NCBI GenBank assembly: GCA_023424395.1
Contig: JAFADY010000065.1
Span: forward strand, 1-64,000
Length of the DNA stretch: 64,000 nucleotides
Direction of reading: 5' to 3'
From: Bacteroidota bacterium
Lineage (GTDB): Bacteria; Bacteroidota; Bacteroidia; Bacteroidales; Dysgonomonadaceae
Of the stretch, positions 34,679 through 44,249 are shown in pieces. The position numbers and the translations under genes are program-made. Positions within the stretch are counted from its first letter, which is position 1. Each line of letters begins with the position of its first letter. Below the pieces are notes generated by a model. It was not told the DNA's origin and did not search any database. It worked only from the letters and a program-made list of their open reading frames with translations.

Positions 34679-35014
34679 ATGGCATTCAATGATGAACTGG
34701 CAGGCAGAGTGCGCGAACTTTTAAAGGATGAACCGAACGTAACCGAAAAAAGAATGTTCGGCGGATTGGCTTTTCTTGTCAACGATAAAATGTGCATCAA
34801 CGTGGGTGGAGATAATCTGATGTGCCGATTCGATCCTTTGTTAAAAAAGGAATTGGCGGCAAAAAAAGGATACGAACCTACAATTATGAAAGGCCGCGAA
34901 ATGAGCGGATACTGCGATGTAAATCCGGAAGGAACAACGTCAGAAAAAGACTTAAAATACTGGGTGGACTTATGTCTGGAATACAATAAAGTTGCAAAAT
35001 CATCAAAAAAATAA
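34679..35014 (+). CDS. TfoX N-terminal domain protein
   Basis: 111 aa. It carries the family motif EKRMFGGLAFLVNDKMCINV and ends with the typical MSGYCDVNPEG and a C-terminal helix. Only the N-terminal TfoX domain is present, not the C-terminal one that accompanies competence regulation in Haemophilus. The role is unknown. Confidence 0.88.
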   Translation: MAFNDELAGRVRELLKDEPNVTEKRMFGGLAFLVNDKMCINVGGDNLMCRFDPLLKKELAAKKGYEPTIMKGREMSGYCDVNPEGTTSEKDLKYWVDLCLEYNKVAKSSKK

Positions 35015-35022
35015 AATCAATT

Positions 35023-35391
35023 ATGTGGACAGATATTGCTGTGAAAAATGCCGATGAATTAAAGGATTTTTATTCTGAAGTATTCGGTTGGACGGTGCAG
35101 GAAGTGCCGATGGAAGACGAAAATGGTAAATATGCCGATTATGCTATGGTCGATAAAAACGGTGAAGGAGTGGGCGGCGTTTGTCATAAACGCGGTATGA
35201 ATAGCAATTTGCCATCGCAATGGATCGTATATTTTACCGTAGAAAATGTGCAAAAAAGTATCGAAACCTGTAACAACATGGGAGGAAAAGTGCTAAAAGA
35301 AACCAAAAACGATGATGGAGAATTGTTCTTCGCTTTACTCGAAGATCCATCGGGAGCCGTAGTAGGTATCGTACAGGAAGGAGCGTACTAA
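35023..35391 (+). CDS. VOC family protein
   Basis: 122 aa, one glyoxalase/bleomycin-resistance fold: TDIAVKNADELKDFYSEVFGWTV at the start, central WIVYFTVENVQKSIETCNNMGGKVL, and FALLEDPSGAVVGIVQ at the end. Metal-ligand positions are partly present (Glu-rich). Substrate unknown. It begins 8 nt after the TfoX-N gene. Confidence 0.88.
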   Translation: MWTDIAVKNADELKDFYSEVFGWTVQEVPMEDENGKYADYAMVDKNGEGVGGVCHKRGMNSNLPSQWIVYFTVENVQKSIETCNNMGGKVLKETKNDDGELFFALLEDPSGAVVGIVQEGAY

Positions 35392-35479
35392 GGTTAGTGA
35401 TTCAATAGTTATTCGCTACGCGATATTCAATTGCGATGAGTTGCGATTTCTATCGAATATTTATAAAAAATAAAATTTT

Positions 35480-35914
35480 ATGTTGCAAAAAGAAATCTCA
35501 ATAAATCAACCTGTTGAAAGGGTGTGGAAAGCGCTTACTCAGCCCGAAGAAATGCGAAACTGGTATTTCGACATTTCAAATTTCGAAGCAAGGGAAGGAG
35601 AAATTTTCGACTTCGTTGTCTCGTTCAGCGATGAAGACGGCGAGCACAACTTCCGCCATCTGTTCAACATCCTCGAAGTAATTCCGTACGAAAAACTCCG
35701 ACACACTTGGGAGCATCCTAGGCACAGCACTGGCACATCAATCCTCACGTGGGAACTCACTCCCGAAGAAGAATCGACCAACGTTGTGCTTACGCACGAA
35801 GGCGCAGAGAGTTTTCTCGACGAAGGCAGCAAGTATTTCACCGAAGAAAGCTACACGGCCGGGTGGAACGATATTTTGCAAGGATTGAAGGATTATCTCG
35901 AAAATGAAAAATAA
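35480..35914 (+). CDS. SRPBCC (AHSA1-like) protein
   Basis: 144 aa. Typical start ISINQPVERVWKALTQPEEMRNWYFDI, strands LRHTWEHPRHSTGTSILTWELTPEEESTNVVLTHEGAE, and C-terminal helix YTAGWNDILQGLKDYLE. It is close in type to the SRPBCC protein at 31544. Function unknown. Confidence 0.9.
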   Translation: MLQKEISINQPVERVWKALTQPEEMRNWYFDISNFEAREGEIFDFVVSFSDEDGEHNFRHLFNILEVIPYEKLRHTWEHPRHSTGTSILTWELTPEEESTNVVLTHEGAESFLDEGSKYFTEESYTAGWNDILQGLKDYLENEK

Positions 35915-36064
35915 AACAATGCGAGGCGGAAGCAGTAATCATGGCGAAGATTACGGTATCGCGTGGTAAGTGTTTGGTGTCGGATGTCCGATGTCGGAAT
36001 GTTGAAATCTATTATTTTTTTATCAGTATATATTCGTTCAATAACAATTTTAAAATTAAAAATC

Positions 36065-36484
36065 ATGGCAAAATTAAATTCGTACCTCAACTTTGACGGT
36101 ACTTGTGAAGAAGCATTCAACTTCTATAAATCCGTTTTTGGCGGCGAATTTCTCGGCGGTGTGTACAAAATGAAAGACATGCAGGGCATGGAAATTCCCG
36201 AAGAAGCAAAAGAACTGGTTATGCACGTTGGCCTTCCCATTGGCGAAGATATGTTGATGGGTTCCGATGTGATGCCCGGACGGCCCTTTACGATGGGTAA
36301 CAACAATTACATCAGCATTTTTCCTGAAAGCCGCGAAGAAGCCGATCGTTTATTCGCCGCCTTATCCGAGGACGGAGAAGTGGAAATGCCGATGGAAGAT
36401 CAGTTCTGGGGCGATTACTTCGGCAGTTTGAAAGACAAATTCGGTGTGTATTGGATGGTGAATTTTAATCAAGAAAATTTATAA
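36065..36484 (+). CDS. VOC family protein (PhnB-like)
   Basis: 139 aa from the ATG at 36065; a longer in-frame start at 35963 reads through noncoding-looking sequence and is rejected. It opens LNSYLNFDGTCEEAFNFYKSVFGGEF, with EDMLMGSDVMPG and the end DQFWGDYFGSLKDKFGVYWMVNF, characteristic of PhnB-type VOC proteins. Substrate unknown. Confidence 0.9.
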   Translation: MAKLNSYLNFDGTCEEAFNFYKSVFGGEFLGGVYKMKDMQGMEIPEEAKELVMHVGLPIGEDMLMGSDVMPGRPFTMGNNNYISIFPESREEADRLFAALSEDGEVEMPMEDQFWGDYFGSLKDKFGVYWMVNFNQENL

Positions 36485-36488
36485 TAAA

Positions 36489-36881
36489 ATGGAAGAAAAA
36501 AAGTACAATCCGGTAGGTTGGTTCGAAATCTATGTGGAAGACATGGACAGAGCCCAAAGTTTTTACGAAGAAGTGTTTCAAACAGAGTTGGTAAACTTGG
36601 CCGATCCCACAGATCTATCGATGAAAATGATGGCATTTCCGTTCTCGATGGAAGATTTGCCCGGAGCAAGTGGAACGCTCGTGTGGCAGGAAGGAATGCC
36701 GAGTGGCGGAAACAGCACCATTATTTATTTCAGTTCGTTGGATTGTTCTGTGGAAGAGAGCAGGGTAGAAGCTGCCGGAGGCAAGGTGTTGCAACCAAAA
36801 ATGAGCATCGGCGAGCACGGATTTATGTCGCTTATGGAAGATACAGAAGGGAATACTGTGGGGATTCATTCGATGAAGTAA
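36489..36881 (+). CDS. VOC family protein
   Basis: 130 aa. Family start VGWFEIYVEDMDRAQSFYEEVFQTEL; middle FPFSMEDLPGASGTLVW, end FMSLMEDTEGNTVGIHS. It begins 4 nt after the previous VOC gene and is the last gene of the SRPBCC/VOC run. Substrate unknown. Confidence 0.9.
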   Translation: MEEKKYNPVGWFEIYVEDMDRAQSFYEEVFQTELVNLADPTDLSMKMMAFPFSMEDLPGASGTLVWQEGMPSGGNSTIIYFSSLDCSVEESRVEAAGGKVLQPKMSIGEHGFMSLMEDTEGNTVGIHSMK

Positions 36882-36970
36882 TTTTTTTGAAGATTTAAAA
36901 GTTAACATAAGATTGATGAAATTTGAAGACAAAAAATATTCAGAAAATGTTGAAATACACGCTGATCCTT

Positions 36971-36984
36971 TAAAACATGTTTTA
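36971..36984. promoter_or_regulatory. 14-bp perfect palindrome upstream of the gal operon
   Basis: TAAAACATGTTTTA lies 110 nt before the galM start in a 212-bp gap. An imperfect repeat, TTTTTCCGTT..AACGAAAAA, follows about 10 nt later. It could be an operator for sugar control. Confidence 0.35.
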
Positions 36985-37094
36985 TAACATTTGTTTTTCC
37001 GTTATTGCACAACGAAAAATATGTTATTTTTACACGAATTTTAAGAAAGATACTCCAGTCTTCATCACATCTTACTTTTAAACCTACAAAGAAC

Positions 37095-38168
37095 ATGAAT
37101 AAAATGTATAGCAAATCCGGTTTGCTGGTCGAATCATTTGAAAAAATCGTTGATGGAAAGCAAACCGGATTATACGTTCTTACTAATAAAATCGGAAGTG
37201 AGCTCACCGTAACCAATTACGGTGCGCGTATAGTTTCTCTCATAGTCCCCGACCGGAACGGCAATCTGGTAGATGTTGTATTAGGTTACCCTTCAATAGA
37301 TGAGTATTTAAAACCCGATGAGCCACATTTTGGCGCTGTTTGCGGAAGAACCGCAAATAGAATTGCCCAAGGCAGATTCAGCCTCGATGGCAAAGATTAT
37401 AAACTTGCCATAAACAATGGCCCCAATTCGCTTCATGGAGGAGAGAAGGGATTCAGTCGTAAAGTGTGGAATGTTTTGGATGTCAAAGAAAACAGCATCG
37501 AATTACAATACATTTCTCTCGATGGAGAAGAGGGTTATCCCGGAAATCTTGATTCAAAAGTTAAATATATATTATCTGACGACAATGCCCTTGAAATTTA
37601 TTATCAAGCAACTACGGATAAAACCACCATTATAAACCTAACCAATCACACATATTTTAATTTGTCGGGCGAAGGCAACGGTTCCGTACTCGATCATATT
37701 TTAACTTTAAATGCTGATACATATTTGCCTACTGATGCCACAGCGATTCCTTACGGAGATGCCGAACCGGTACACAATACTCCTATGGATTTTACTGCGC
37801 CGCATGAAATTGGCGAAAGAATTAACGATGATTTTCAGCAAATACATTATGGCAAAGGTTATGATCATACTTTTGTATTGAATAAAAACAGAGAGAATGA
37901 ATACTCGTATGTGGGAGTTTGTGAATCTCCTAAAACCGGAATTAAAATGAAAATGTTTACCACAGAACCCGGAGTGCAAGTGTACACCGGAAACTGGATC
38001 ACCACTGAATATTTAGCAAAAAATGCCCATGAATATACAGAGAGGTCGGGTGTTTGTTTCGAAACACAACATTTCCCCGATAGCATCAACAAACCCGAAT
38101 ATCCTTCGGTAATTCTTAATCCGGATAAAGTTTTTGAATCCAGAACAACGTACAAATTTTCAGTATAA
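37095..38168 (+). CDS. Galactose mutarotase GalM (aldose 1-epimerase)
   Basis: 357 aa from the ATG at 37095; the earlier in-frame start has an unrelated leader. It interconverts alpha- and beta-galactose before phosphorylation. Visible: TNYGARIVSLIVPDRNG, CGRTANRIAQGRF, NSLHGGEKGFSRKVW (catalytic His region), TNHTYFNLSGE (His), GYDHTFVLN and GVCFETQHFPDS (catalytic Glu). No signal peptide, so it is cytoplasmic. First gene of the galM-transporter-galK operon. Confidence 0.94.
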   Translation: MNKMYSKSGLLVESFEKIVDGKQTGLYVLTNKIGSELTVTNYGARIVSLIVPDRNGNLVDVVLGYPSIDEYLKPDEPHFGAVCGRTANRIAQGRFSLDGKDYKLAINNGPNSLHGGEKGFSRKVWNVLDVKENSIELQYISLDGEEGYPGNLDSKVKYILSDDNALEIYYQATTDKTTIINLTNHTYFNLSGEGNGSVLDHILTLNADTYLPTDATAIPYGDAEPVHNTPMDFTAPHEIGERINDDFQQIHYGKGYDHTFVLNKNRENEYSYVGVCESPKTGIKMKMFTTEPGVQVYTGNWITTEYLAKNAHEYTERSGVCFETQHFPDSINKPEYPSVILNPDKVFESRTTYKFSV

Positions 38169-38216
38169 ATATCGATTTTTCATTATAGAACTAATTAACT
38201 AATAATTTAAAAAAGT

Positions 38217-39542
38217 ATGAATACAGCAACTCAAAAGAAAAACTACGCATTGCCCATTGCGGTGATGTTTATGTTGTTTTTTATGATCTCGTTCGTTACC
38301 GGATTGCAAAATCCGATGGGTGTAATTGTTAAAAACCAATTTGGCGCCAGCAATGCCATGTCACAATTGGGAAATTTGGCCAATTTCATTGCTTATGCAT
38401 TTATGGGAATTCCGGCAGGAATTATTCTGGAGAGAAAAGGTTATAAATTCACATCTTTAATGGCTGTAGCCATTGGATTTATTGGTGTTTTGATAACCTT
38501 TATGTCGGGACAAGTTTCCAGTTTCGGCGTTTATTTGGCAGGAGCGTTCATATCGGGTTTTTCTATGTGTATGTTGAATACGGTTGTCAATCCTATGTTG
38601 AACACACTTGGCGGTGGAGGCAACAAAGGAAACCAATTGATCCAGTTTGGTGGAGCTATTAATTCAATTGGAGCTACAATAGTTCCTGTACTCGTTGGTT
38701 ATCTTATGGGCGATGTGGCACAGGCGGCTATAAGCGATGCAAATCCGGCATTGTATCTTGCTATGGGTATTTTTGCCTTTGCTTTCATTGTGATTTTAGT
38801 AGTTAAAATCCCGGAGCCTCGTTTGGCAATTGTAAAAGCGAAAAAGAAAGTAAAAGACAATCATAGTGCGATGTCCTTCCGTCACTTTGTGTTGGGTATA
38901 GTAGCTATTTTTATTTATGTAGGCGTTGAAGTTGGAATTCCAAACATTGCTAATTTATATATGACTACCGATGCTACTGGAGGCGGATTAGGTATTGCTG
39001 CCGGTGTTGCAGGTTCAATTGTCGGGTTATATTGGTTGCTGATGCTTGTCGGACGTTTAGTCGGAGCCTCCATCGGAGCGAAGGTTTCCAGTAAATCCAT
39101 GCTCACTTTTACTTCTCTGTTAGGTATTCTATTAATATTGATGGTTATTTTTATCCCTGCCGGACCTTCGATTACTTTATTTGGAGCAGTTGTTCCTATT
39201 AAAGTTTTCTTCCTGGTATTGGCCGGATTGTGTACTTCCATTATGTGGGGCAGTATATTTAATCTTGCCGTTGAAGGATTGGGTAAATACACCGAAATGG
39301 CTTCAGGAATTTTCATGGTAATGGTTTGTGGTGGAGGTATCTTGCCTTGGATACAAGGCGCTATTGCCGATAATGCAGGCTTCTTGAATAGTTATTGGCT
39401 AGTGATTGCGGGACTTATATACTTGCTATTCTACGCTTTGGCAGGCTCAAAAAATGTAAATACCCATATTTCAGTAGCCGATGAAGATGTTCCCGTGGTT
39501 CTTGCCTCAGAAAGTTTACCAACAGAGGAACAAATGCAATAA
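38217..39542 (+). CDS. MFS sugar transporter (FucP/GluP glucose-galactose type)
   Basis: 441 aa with about 12 hydrophobic segments. It starts in the first helix with MFMLFFMISFVTGLQNPMG and contains the motif-A-like loop GIILERKGYKFT and EMASGIFMVMVCGGGILPWIQG near helix 11. Position between galM and galK supports a proton-linked galactose/glucose importer. The FucP/GluP subfamily assignment comes from the start motif and helix-11 motif. Confidence 0.88.
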   Translation: MNTATQKKNYALPIAVMFMLFFMISFVTGLQNPMGVIVKNQFGASNAMSQLGNLANFIAYAFMGIPAGIILERKGYKFTSLMAVAIGFIGVLITFMSGQVSSFGVYLAGAFISGFSMCMLNTVVNPMLNTLGGGGNKGNQLIQFGGAINSIGATIVPVLVGYLMGDVAQAAISDANPALYLAMGIFAFAFIVILVVKIPEPRLAIVKAKKKVKDNHSAMSFRHFVLGIVAIFIYVGVEVGIPNIANLYMTTDATGGGLGIAAGVAGSIVGLYWLLMLVGRLVGASIGAKVSSKSMLTFTSLLGILLILMVIFIPAGPSITLFGAVVPIKVFFLVLAGLCTSIMWGSIFNLAVEGLGKYTEMASGIFMVMVCGGGILPWIQGAIADNAGFLNSYWLVIAGLIYLLFYALAGSKNVNTHISVADEDVPVVLASESLPTEEQMQ

Positions 39543-39559
39543 TAAAATAAAAGGATAAA

Positions 39560-40714
39560 ATGAGAAAAGAAGAGATTCTAAAAATATTTAAAGAAAAATA
39601 CGGTAATGAAACACCCGAAGTTTATGCATCTCCCGGACGCATAAACCTCATTGGGGAGCACACAGATTACAACGGAAGTTTTGTTTTTCCGGGTGCTATA
39701 GATAAAGGGATGATCGCTGCCATTCGTTTAAATGGAACCGATAAGGTAAAAGCTTTCGCTATTGACTTAAACGAAAGTTCAGAGTTCGGATTAAATGAAG
39801 AAGACTTACCTAAAGAAGGTTGGGCAAAATATATTTTCGGCGTATGCCGCGAAATTATTAAAAGAGGCGGCAAAGTTGAAGGCTTTGATACGGTTTTTTC
39901 CGGCGATGTGCCACTGGGTGCAGGAATGTCATCTTCTGCGGCATTAGAAAGTACTTACGCTTTCGCGTTGAACGATATGCTTCACCTGAACATCGATAAA
40001 TTTGAGTTGGCAAGAATCGGGCAATCAACCGAACATAATTACGTAGGCGTAAAATGCGGCATCATGGATCAATTTGCGTCACTATTTGGGAAAGAAGGCC
40101 ATTTGATGCGTTTGGATACCAAAACAATGGAATTCGAGTATTTCCCGTTCGATCCTGAACCGCACGGTTATAAACTTGTATTACTGGACACGGTCGTAAA
40201 GCACGAATTGGCTTCATCGGCATACAACAAGCGGCGTGAGTCTTGCGAACGCGCCGCTGCCGAAATCGCTAAAAATCACCCGCAAGTGGAGTTTCTTCGC
40301 GATGCGAGTATGGACATGCTTAAAGAAGTGAAAGATAAGATTTCGGAAGAAGATTATATGCGTGCGGAATATGTTATAGAAGAAACTCAGCGCGTGAGAG
40401 ACGTGAGCGATGCCCTTCAAAAAGACGATTATGAAACTGTTGGAGTAAAAATGTATGAAACACATCATGGAATGAGTAAACTTTACGAAGTAAGTTGTGA
40501 AGAACTCGATTTTCTGAACGATGTGGCCAAAGAGCATGGCGTTACAGGTTCTCGGGTAATGGGTGGTGGTTTTGGTGGTTGTACGATAAATTTAGTCAGA
40601 AACGAATTGTACGATTCATTTATAGAAGATGCAAAAAAACAATTTAAGGAAAAATACGGACACGAACCTAAGGTCTATGACGTTGTGATAAGCAACGGCG
40701 CACGGAAACTGTAA
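39560..40714 (+). CDS. Galactokinase GalK
   Basis: 384 aa. GHMP kinase phosphorylating galactose at C1, first step of the Leloir pathway. Visible: galactokinase signature GRINLIGEHTDYNGSFVFP (26-44), ATP-binding PLGAGMSSSAALE, GIMDQFASLFG with catalytic Asp, and GSRVMGGGFGGCTINLV. It starts 17 nt after the transporter stop and closes the operon; galT and galE are not in the window. Confidence 0.96.
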   Translation: MRKEEILKIFKEKYGNETPEVYASPGRINLIGEHTDYNGSFVFPGAIDKGMIAAIRLNGTDKVKAFAIDLNESSEFGLNEEDLPKEGWAKYIFGVCREIIKRGGKVEGFDTVFSGDVPLGAGMSSSAALESTYAFALNDMLHLNIDKFELARIGQSTEHNYVGVKCGIMDQFASLFGKEGHLMRLDTKTMEFEYFPFDPEPHGYKLVLLDTVVKHELASSAYNKRRESCERAAAEIAKNHPQVEFLRDASMDMLKEVKDKISEEDYMRAEYVIEETQRVRDVSDALQKDDYETVGVKMYETHHGMSKLYEVSCEELDFLNDVAKEHGVTGSRVMGGGFGGCTINLVRNELYDSFIEDAKKQFKEKYGHEPKVYDVVISNGARKL

Positions 40715-40748
40715 AACGGAAGCGGGTATTTTTCTATTTAGTTAGAGG

Positions 40749-40773
40749 AGGCTGTCTCAAAATGAGACAGCCT
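40749..40773 (+). terminator. Terminator of the gal operon
   Basis: Stem AGGCTGTCTCA / TGAGACAGCCT, loop AAA, followed by TCATTGTTTTA. The arm text resembles the ends of several IS families (GAGGCTGTCTCAAAA), so an IS-derived origin is possible. Confidence 0.75.
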
Positions 40774-40798
40774 TCATTGTTTTATAAGTTGAATTTAA

Positions 40799-40874
40799 TC
40801 TGACAGTCAAGGGCAAAAAACTTAAATTTGCAATTGCATAAACAAAACGAGTTTTACCCTTAACAACTGTCAGA
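40799..40874. repeat. 76-nt imperfect inverted repeat between gal and DUF4185 genes
   Basis: Outer arms TCTGACAGT and ACTGTCAGA, then interrupted matching AAGGG/CCCTT and AAAACT/AGTTTT, so the arms extend about 25 nt each. It may be a MITE-like remnant or a large stem. Confidence 0.5.
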
Positions 40875-40900
40875 TAGAGATTTATTTTAATTTATTGGCT

Positions 40901-43900
40901 TTACTTACTTATTTTTTTATCGGTTATAATATTCGATCCTGAAAGTTTAATTCTCACCAAATGCAGTCCTTTATGCCAATGTGAAGCATTTAGTTGTTTA
41001 TAATTTAGACCTTTTATCGTGTTAAACTGTTCGGAAACAATTTTTCTGCCCAAAGGATCGTAGATTTCAATCGTTGCTAAGTCTGATTCAGGAGAAAGAA
41101 ATTCTATGTTTAATGCATCTTCTACAGGATTCGGATATATTTTTACGTAGTTGGTTTGCGTTTGCAAAATTAACTCTTCTTCCGTGAAAGATATATTTGC
41201 ATCGCGTGTGTTTAAAGGTGATTCAGACAGATAATCAAAACGCCATAATTGCCAATCTTGTTCAAAATCACGTGTGTTCCAATCCCAAGTTTGTATTTGT
41301 GCCAAGTTGTGAGCTCCATCTATTTCCACCACTTTACCGGAAGACTTATTGATGATTTTCATATAGCCGCCCGAAACCGGAGAAATACTCCATTTTTGAC
41401 AATCATTATTTAACCATTGCCATTGACCTATGTCTGCACCATTCTCGTTTTTACAATTTGTTAAATCCATTACTTCTCCACTAAGGAGTGAAGTGAACTT
41501 GTAATAACCATCATTTGTAGGCTCGATTAACCACTTTTGAGCATTTCCTCCATGCCACGTATATTGAACAAGATTTCGGTCGCCCGTTCCGTTGAATCCA
41601 TGATTATCTAAAACTTGGTAACTGTGTTTAGCAACAATTTTATACACTCCTGCTTTCAAATCGCATTTTTCTATCCTCCATTGTTGCCAATTAGCACCAT
41701 TAGCATCCCATTGTTTCGCTTTATCGGCATGCATTTCCAAAACTTTGTTTGTTGCTTTGTTTCTTATTTCATAAAATTGTCCTCCCTGAATTGGATTGAA
41801 ATACCATTTTTGAATATCTGCATTGATCCATGACTCTTGACTTATGGATGCCCCGTTTTCATAACTGTTGTCTTTTGGCTGTATCACTTCACCTGACTGA
41901 ACACTTGTTATTTTGTAATATCCCGGCTCAACCGGGTCTATCCTCCATCTTTGAAATACCATATCATTTCTGCCCCATTGTATGACGTCTGCACCACCGT
42001 TGCCTCCATTATCCATCATTAATTCACCCGATTTATTGATAAAAAACATATACACACCTGCTTCAATGGGCGTATTGAGAGTCTTTTTTCTTACTATATT
42101 GCTTTTCATAAGTAAGGATGTGTAAGGATTCCAGGTCGATAGCGTCCAGAAAACAGTAGTGTGATCGGTGTCACCTCTTGCGAAATCTTCAAACTGGTAT
42201 GGACCGTAAGGACCACCTGGTCCGTTTTGTGGTATAGTAGTATTATCATCCGGATTTTCACCTTCGGTACAATCGGGATAGTACATAAAGTGACAATAGC
42301 CACCATCTTCCCAAGCATCGAACAAACTCATATCGTCAGACCACGCACCCCATGGATTATCTGCTAATCGAAAAGTTGTTCCATAGTATGTAAGTATCCA
42401 TTTCTTAATGAAATTATTGTATGATAATGAAAGTTCCCCGACATTTCCTTGTTCGAATAAAGGTATTGCATCTTCTACACGCGGTGACCACCTAGGTTTA
42501 CCATCGCCGCTTACTCCCATAAAATACCGAATACTATTCAAATTTTCTATTTGATCACCACGCTGATAAGCAAGAAATATTTGACTCCTGCGATACGGCC
42601 CTGAACCTACCATAACTTGTATATCGCTCCCGATAGGTTCAGGATAATTAATATCGGATTTGGTTTTTACTACACTAACATTAATGAATTTTGATGCCGG
42701 CATATTATATAATCGAGTGAAAGAATATCCGTTGTTGGTAGATTTTGCAAGCGCACTAAATGTCATGGTAGTTCCTCCATTTCCGTCACTTCCACTGTTG
42801 CTTACGTATATATACATATTGTTATTCCAACTTACACCTTCTACTCCCACACCGAAAGGCCCCATGTTAACTCCGCTTACAACGATTTCTCGATATCTTC
42901 CATCTAAATATTTAACAAAATCGAGTTTAGCTCCCCAATCCAAATTAGTATTATTACTCATTATTCCGATAGGATCTTGAGCGCCTCGTTGTTGATAATA
43001 GGTGGTATGAAACTGATCGCCGAATAGCAAATATGTTTGGCCGTTATGTGCAAAAGGAACGCCTAAATCGGTATTTGGTAGTCTGTATCTTTCGTAAGAG
43101 CGAGATAATGTGGGCTGATTTCTTTGAAAATCCCAGTCTCCAACTAGTTGATTTATTTTTTTTGTTGAACGATGTTCATAAACAAAATCATTTACAGGAG
43201 TCATAACTTTCTCAAGTCTCCATCGTTGCCAATCTTTTGAGTTCCAGTCATACATTTGTATAGCAGCATCAGAGTTTATTCCTCCAGCGTTTACTTCTAT
43301 CACTTTTCCTGAGAGCTTATTTACTATCATCAGGAAGCCATCGCCTAATTCTTCAAAACTCCACTTCTGACAATCTTTATTTAACCAAGATGCCTGACGA
43401 ACTAACGAACCATTGTTATTTCCACAATCAGTCGATTCCAGCACTTTGTTGCTTACAATGCTCGTTATTTTATAAAATCCATTTCCTACCGGATCAATTC
43501 TCCAATTCTGGAAATTTGAAAAGTTGCGTCCCCATTGCACTACGTTTCCGTATTCTCCACTACCGGTATAAGCGGTATTATCAAGGTAATTATTGCTATG
43601 TTTTACAGCTATTCTATAGATTCCGGGTGCTATGGTTAAAGAAGGTTTTTTTTCCAAACGCCATCTCTGACAGTCACCACCAAGCCATCCCCATTGCCAA
43701 ACGTTTGCACCGTCTTGAGTTTCAGAATATTTTACATCCATTACTTTTCCTGAATTCTTATTGACAACTCTATAAAAACCATCATCTAATTTTTCAAATC
43801 TCCACTTTTGACAATCATTATCTAACCAATCCCATTGTCGGATGTCTGCCCCATCCTCTGTGCCACAATCATTCACGTCAACGGCTAGGCCTCCCGACAG

Positions 43901-44146
43901 ACAAACAAGTTTGTAATAACCGCCACCAACCGAGTCAATCTTCCATTTTTGAAAATCGAGCCCGTTTGAGCCCCATTGATAGACATCTTTATTTGTTGTG
44001 GAGGGATAGCCTGCATTATCCAGTGTTTTATTACTGTGTTTAATATAAAGAGTATAAACTCCTGGTTCAATTCGTTCTATTGTTTGCCCAATACTTTGTA
44101 TAACTACACAGATAACAAAGATATTAATTAAATAAATTTTTTTCAT
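40901..44146 (-). CDS. Secreted DUF4185 protein with ricin-type lectin modules and C-terminal sorting domain
   Basis: 1081 aa. Signal peptide (to about 20); two RICIN-like modules (about 22-165 and 170-315) with QxW text such as IRQWDWLDNDCQKWRFE; a DUF4185 five-bladed-propeller-like domain (about 335-695, LPNTDLGVPFAHNGQTYLLFGDQF, GVEGVSWNNNMYIYVSNSG); two more RICIN-like modules (about 705-840 and 845-985); and a type IX sorting domain (about 1010-1081, VKIYPNPVEDALNIEF, GLHLVRIKL). It is probably a cell-surface or released carbohydrate-binding protein. DUF4185 occurs in arabinan- or galactan-cleaving enzymes, but no assignment of activity is possible here. Confidence 0.85.
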   Translation of the reverse strand: MKKIYLINIFVICVVIQSIGQTIERIEPGVYTLYIKHSNKTLDNAGYPSTTNKDVYQWGSNGLDFQKWKIDSVGGGYYKLVCLSGGLAVDVNDCGTEDGADIRQWDWLDNDCQKWRFEKLDDGFYRVVNKNSGKVMDVKYSETQDGANVWQWGWLGGDCQRWRLEKKPSLTIAPGIYRIAVKHSNNYLDNTAYTGSGEYGNVVQWGRNFSNFQNWRIDPVGNGFYKITSIVSNKVLESTDCGNNNGSLVRQASWLNKDCQKWSFEELGDGFLMIVNKLSGKVIEVNAGGINSDAAIQMYDWNSKDWQRWRLEKVMTPVNDFVYEHRSTKKINQLVGDWDFQRNQPTLSRSYERYRLPNTDLGVPFAHNGQTYLLFGDQFHTTYYQQRGAQDPIGIMSNNTNLDWGAKLDFVKYLDGRYREIVVSGVNMGPFGVGVEGVSWNNNMYIYVSNSGSDGNGGTTMTFSALAKSTNNGYSFTRLYNMPASKFINVSVVKTKSDINYPEPIGSDIQVMVGSGPYRRSQIFLAYQRGDQIENLNSIRYFMGVSGDGKPRWSPRVEDAIPLFEQGNVGELSLSYNNFIKKWILTYYGTTFRLADNPWGAWSDDMSLFDAWEDGGYCHFMYYPDCTEGENPDDNTTIPQNGPGGPYGPYQFEDFARGDTDHTTVFWTLSTWNPYTSLLMKSNIVRKKTLNTPIEAGVYMFFINKSGELMMDNGGNGGADVIQWGRNDMVFQRWRIDPVEPGYYKITSVQSGEVIQPKDNSYENGASISQESWINADIQKWYFNPIQGGQFYEIRNKATNKVLEMHADKAKQWDANGANWQQWRIEKCDLKAGVYKIVAKHSYQVLDNHGFNGTGDRNLVQYTWHGGNAQKWLIEPTNDGYYKFTSLLSGEVMDLTNCKNENGADIGQWQWLNNDCQKWSISPVSGGYMKIINKSSGKVVEIDGAHNLAQIQTWDWNTRDFEQDWQLWRFDYLSESPLNTRDANISFTEEELILQTQTNYVKIYPNPVEDALNIEFLSPESDLATIEIYDPLGRKIVSEQFNTIKGLNYKQLNASHWHKGLHLVRIKLSGSNIITDKKISK

Positions 44147-44249
44147 GCATTGGAAATGTTAGGAATTAGTGTAACTGATTTCGTGATAAAACTGTAAAAA
44201 TATATTTTTTTTCATTTCGTTTAGAAAAAAACTGCATGTTCTTTAACAT

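Noticed and set aside
35963..36064. Upstream start for the PhnB-like VOC gene
   Set aside because: The extra 34 residues are unlike the family, which begins with MAKLNSYLNF-type text at 36065.
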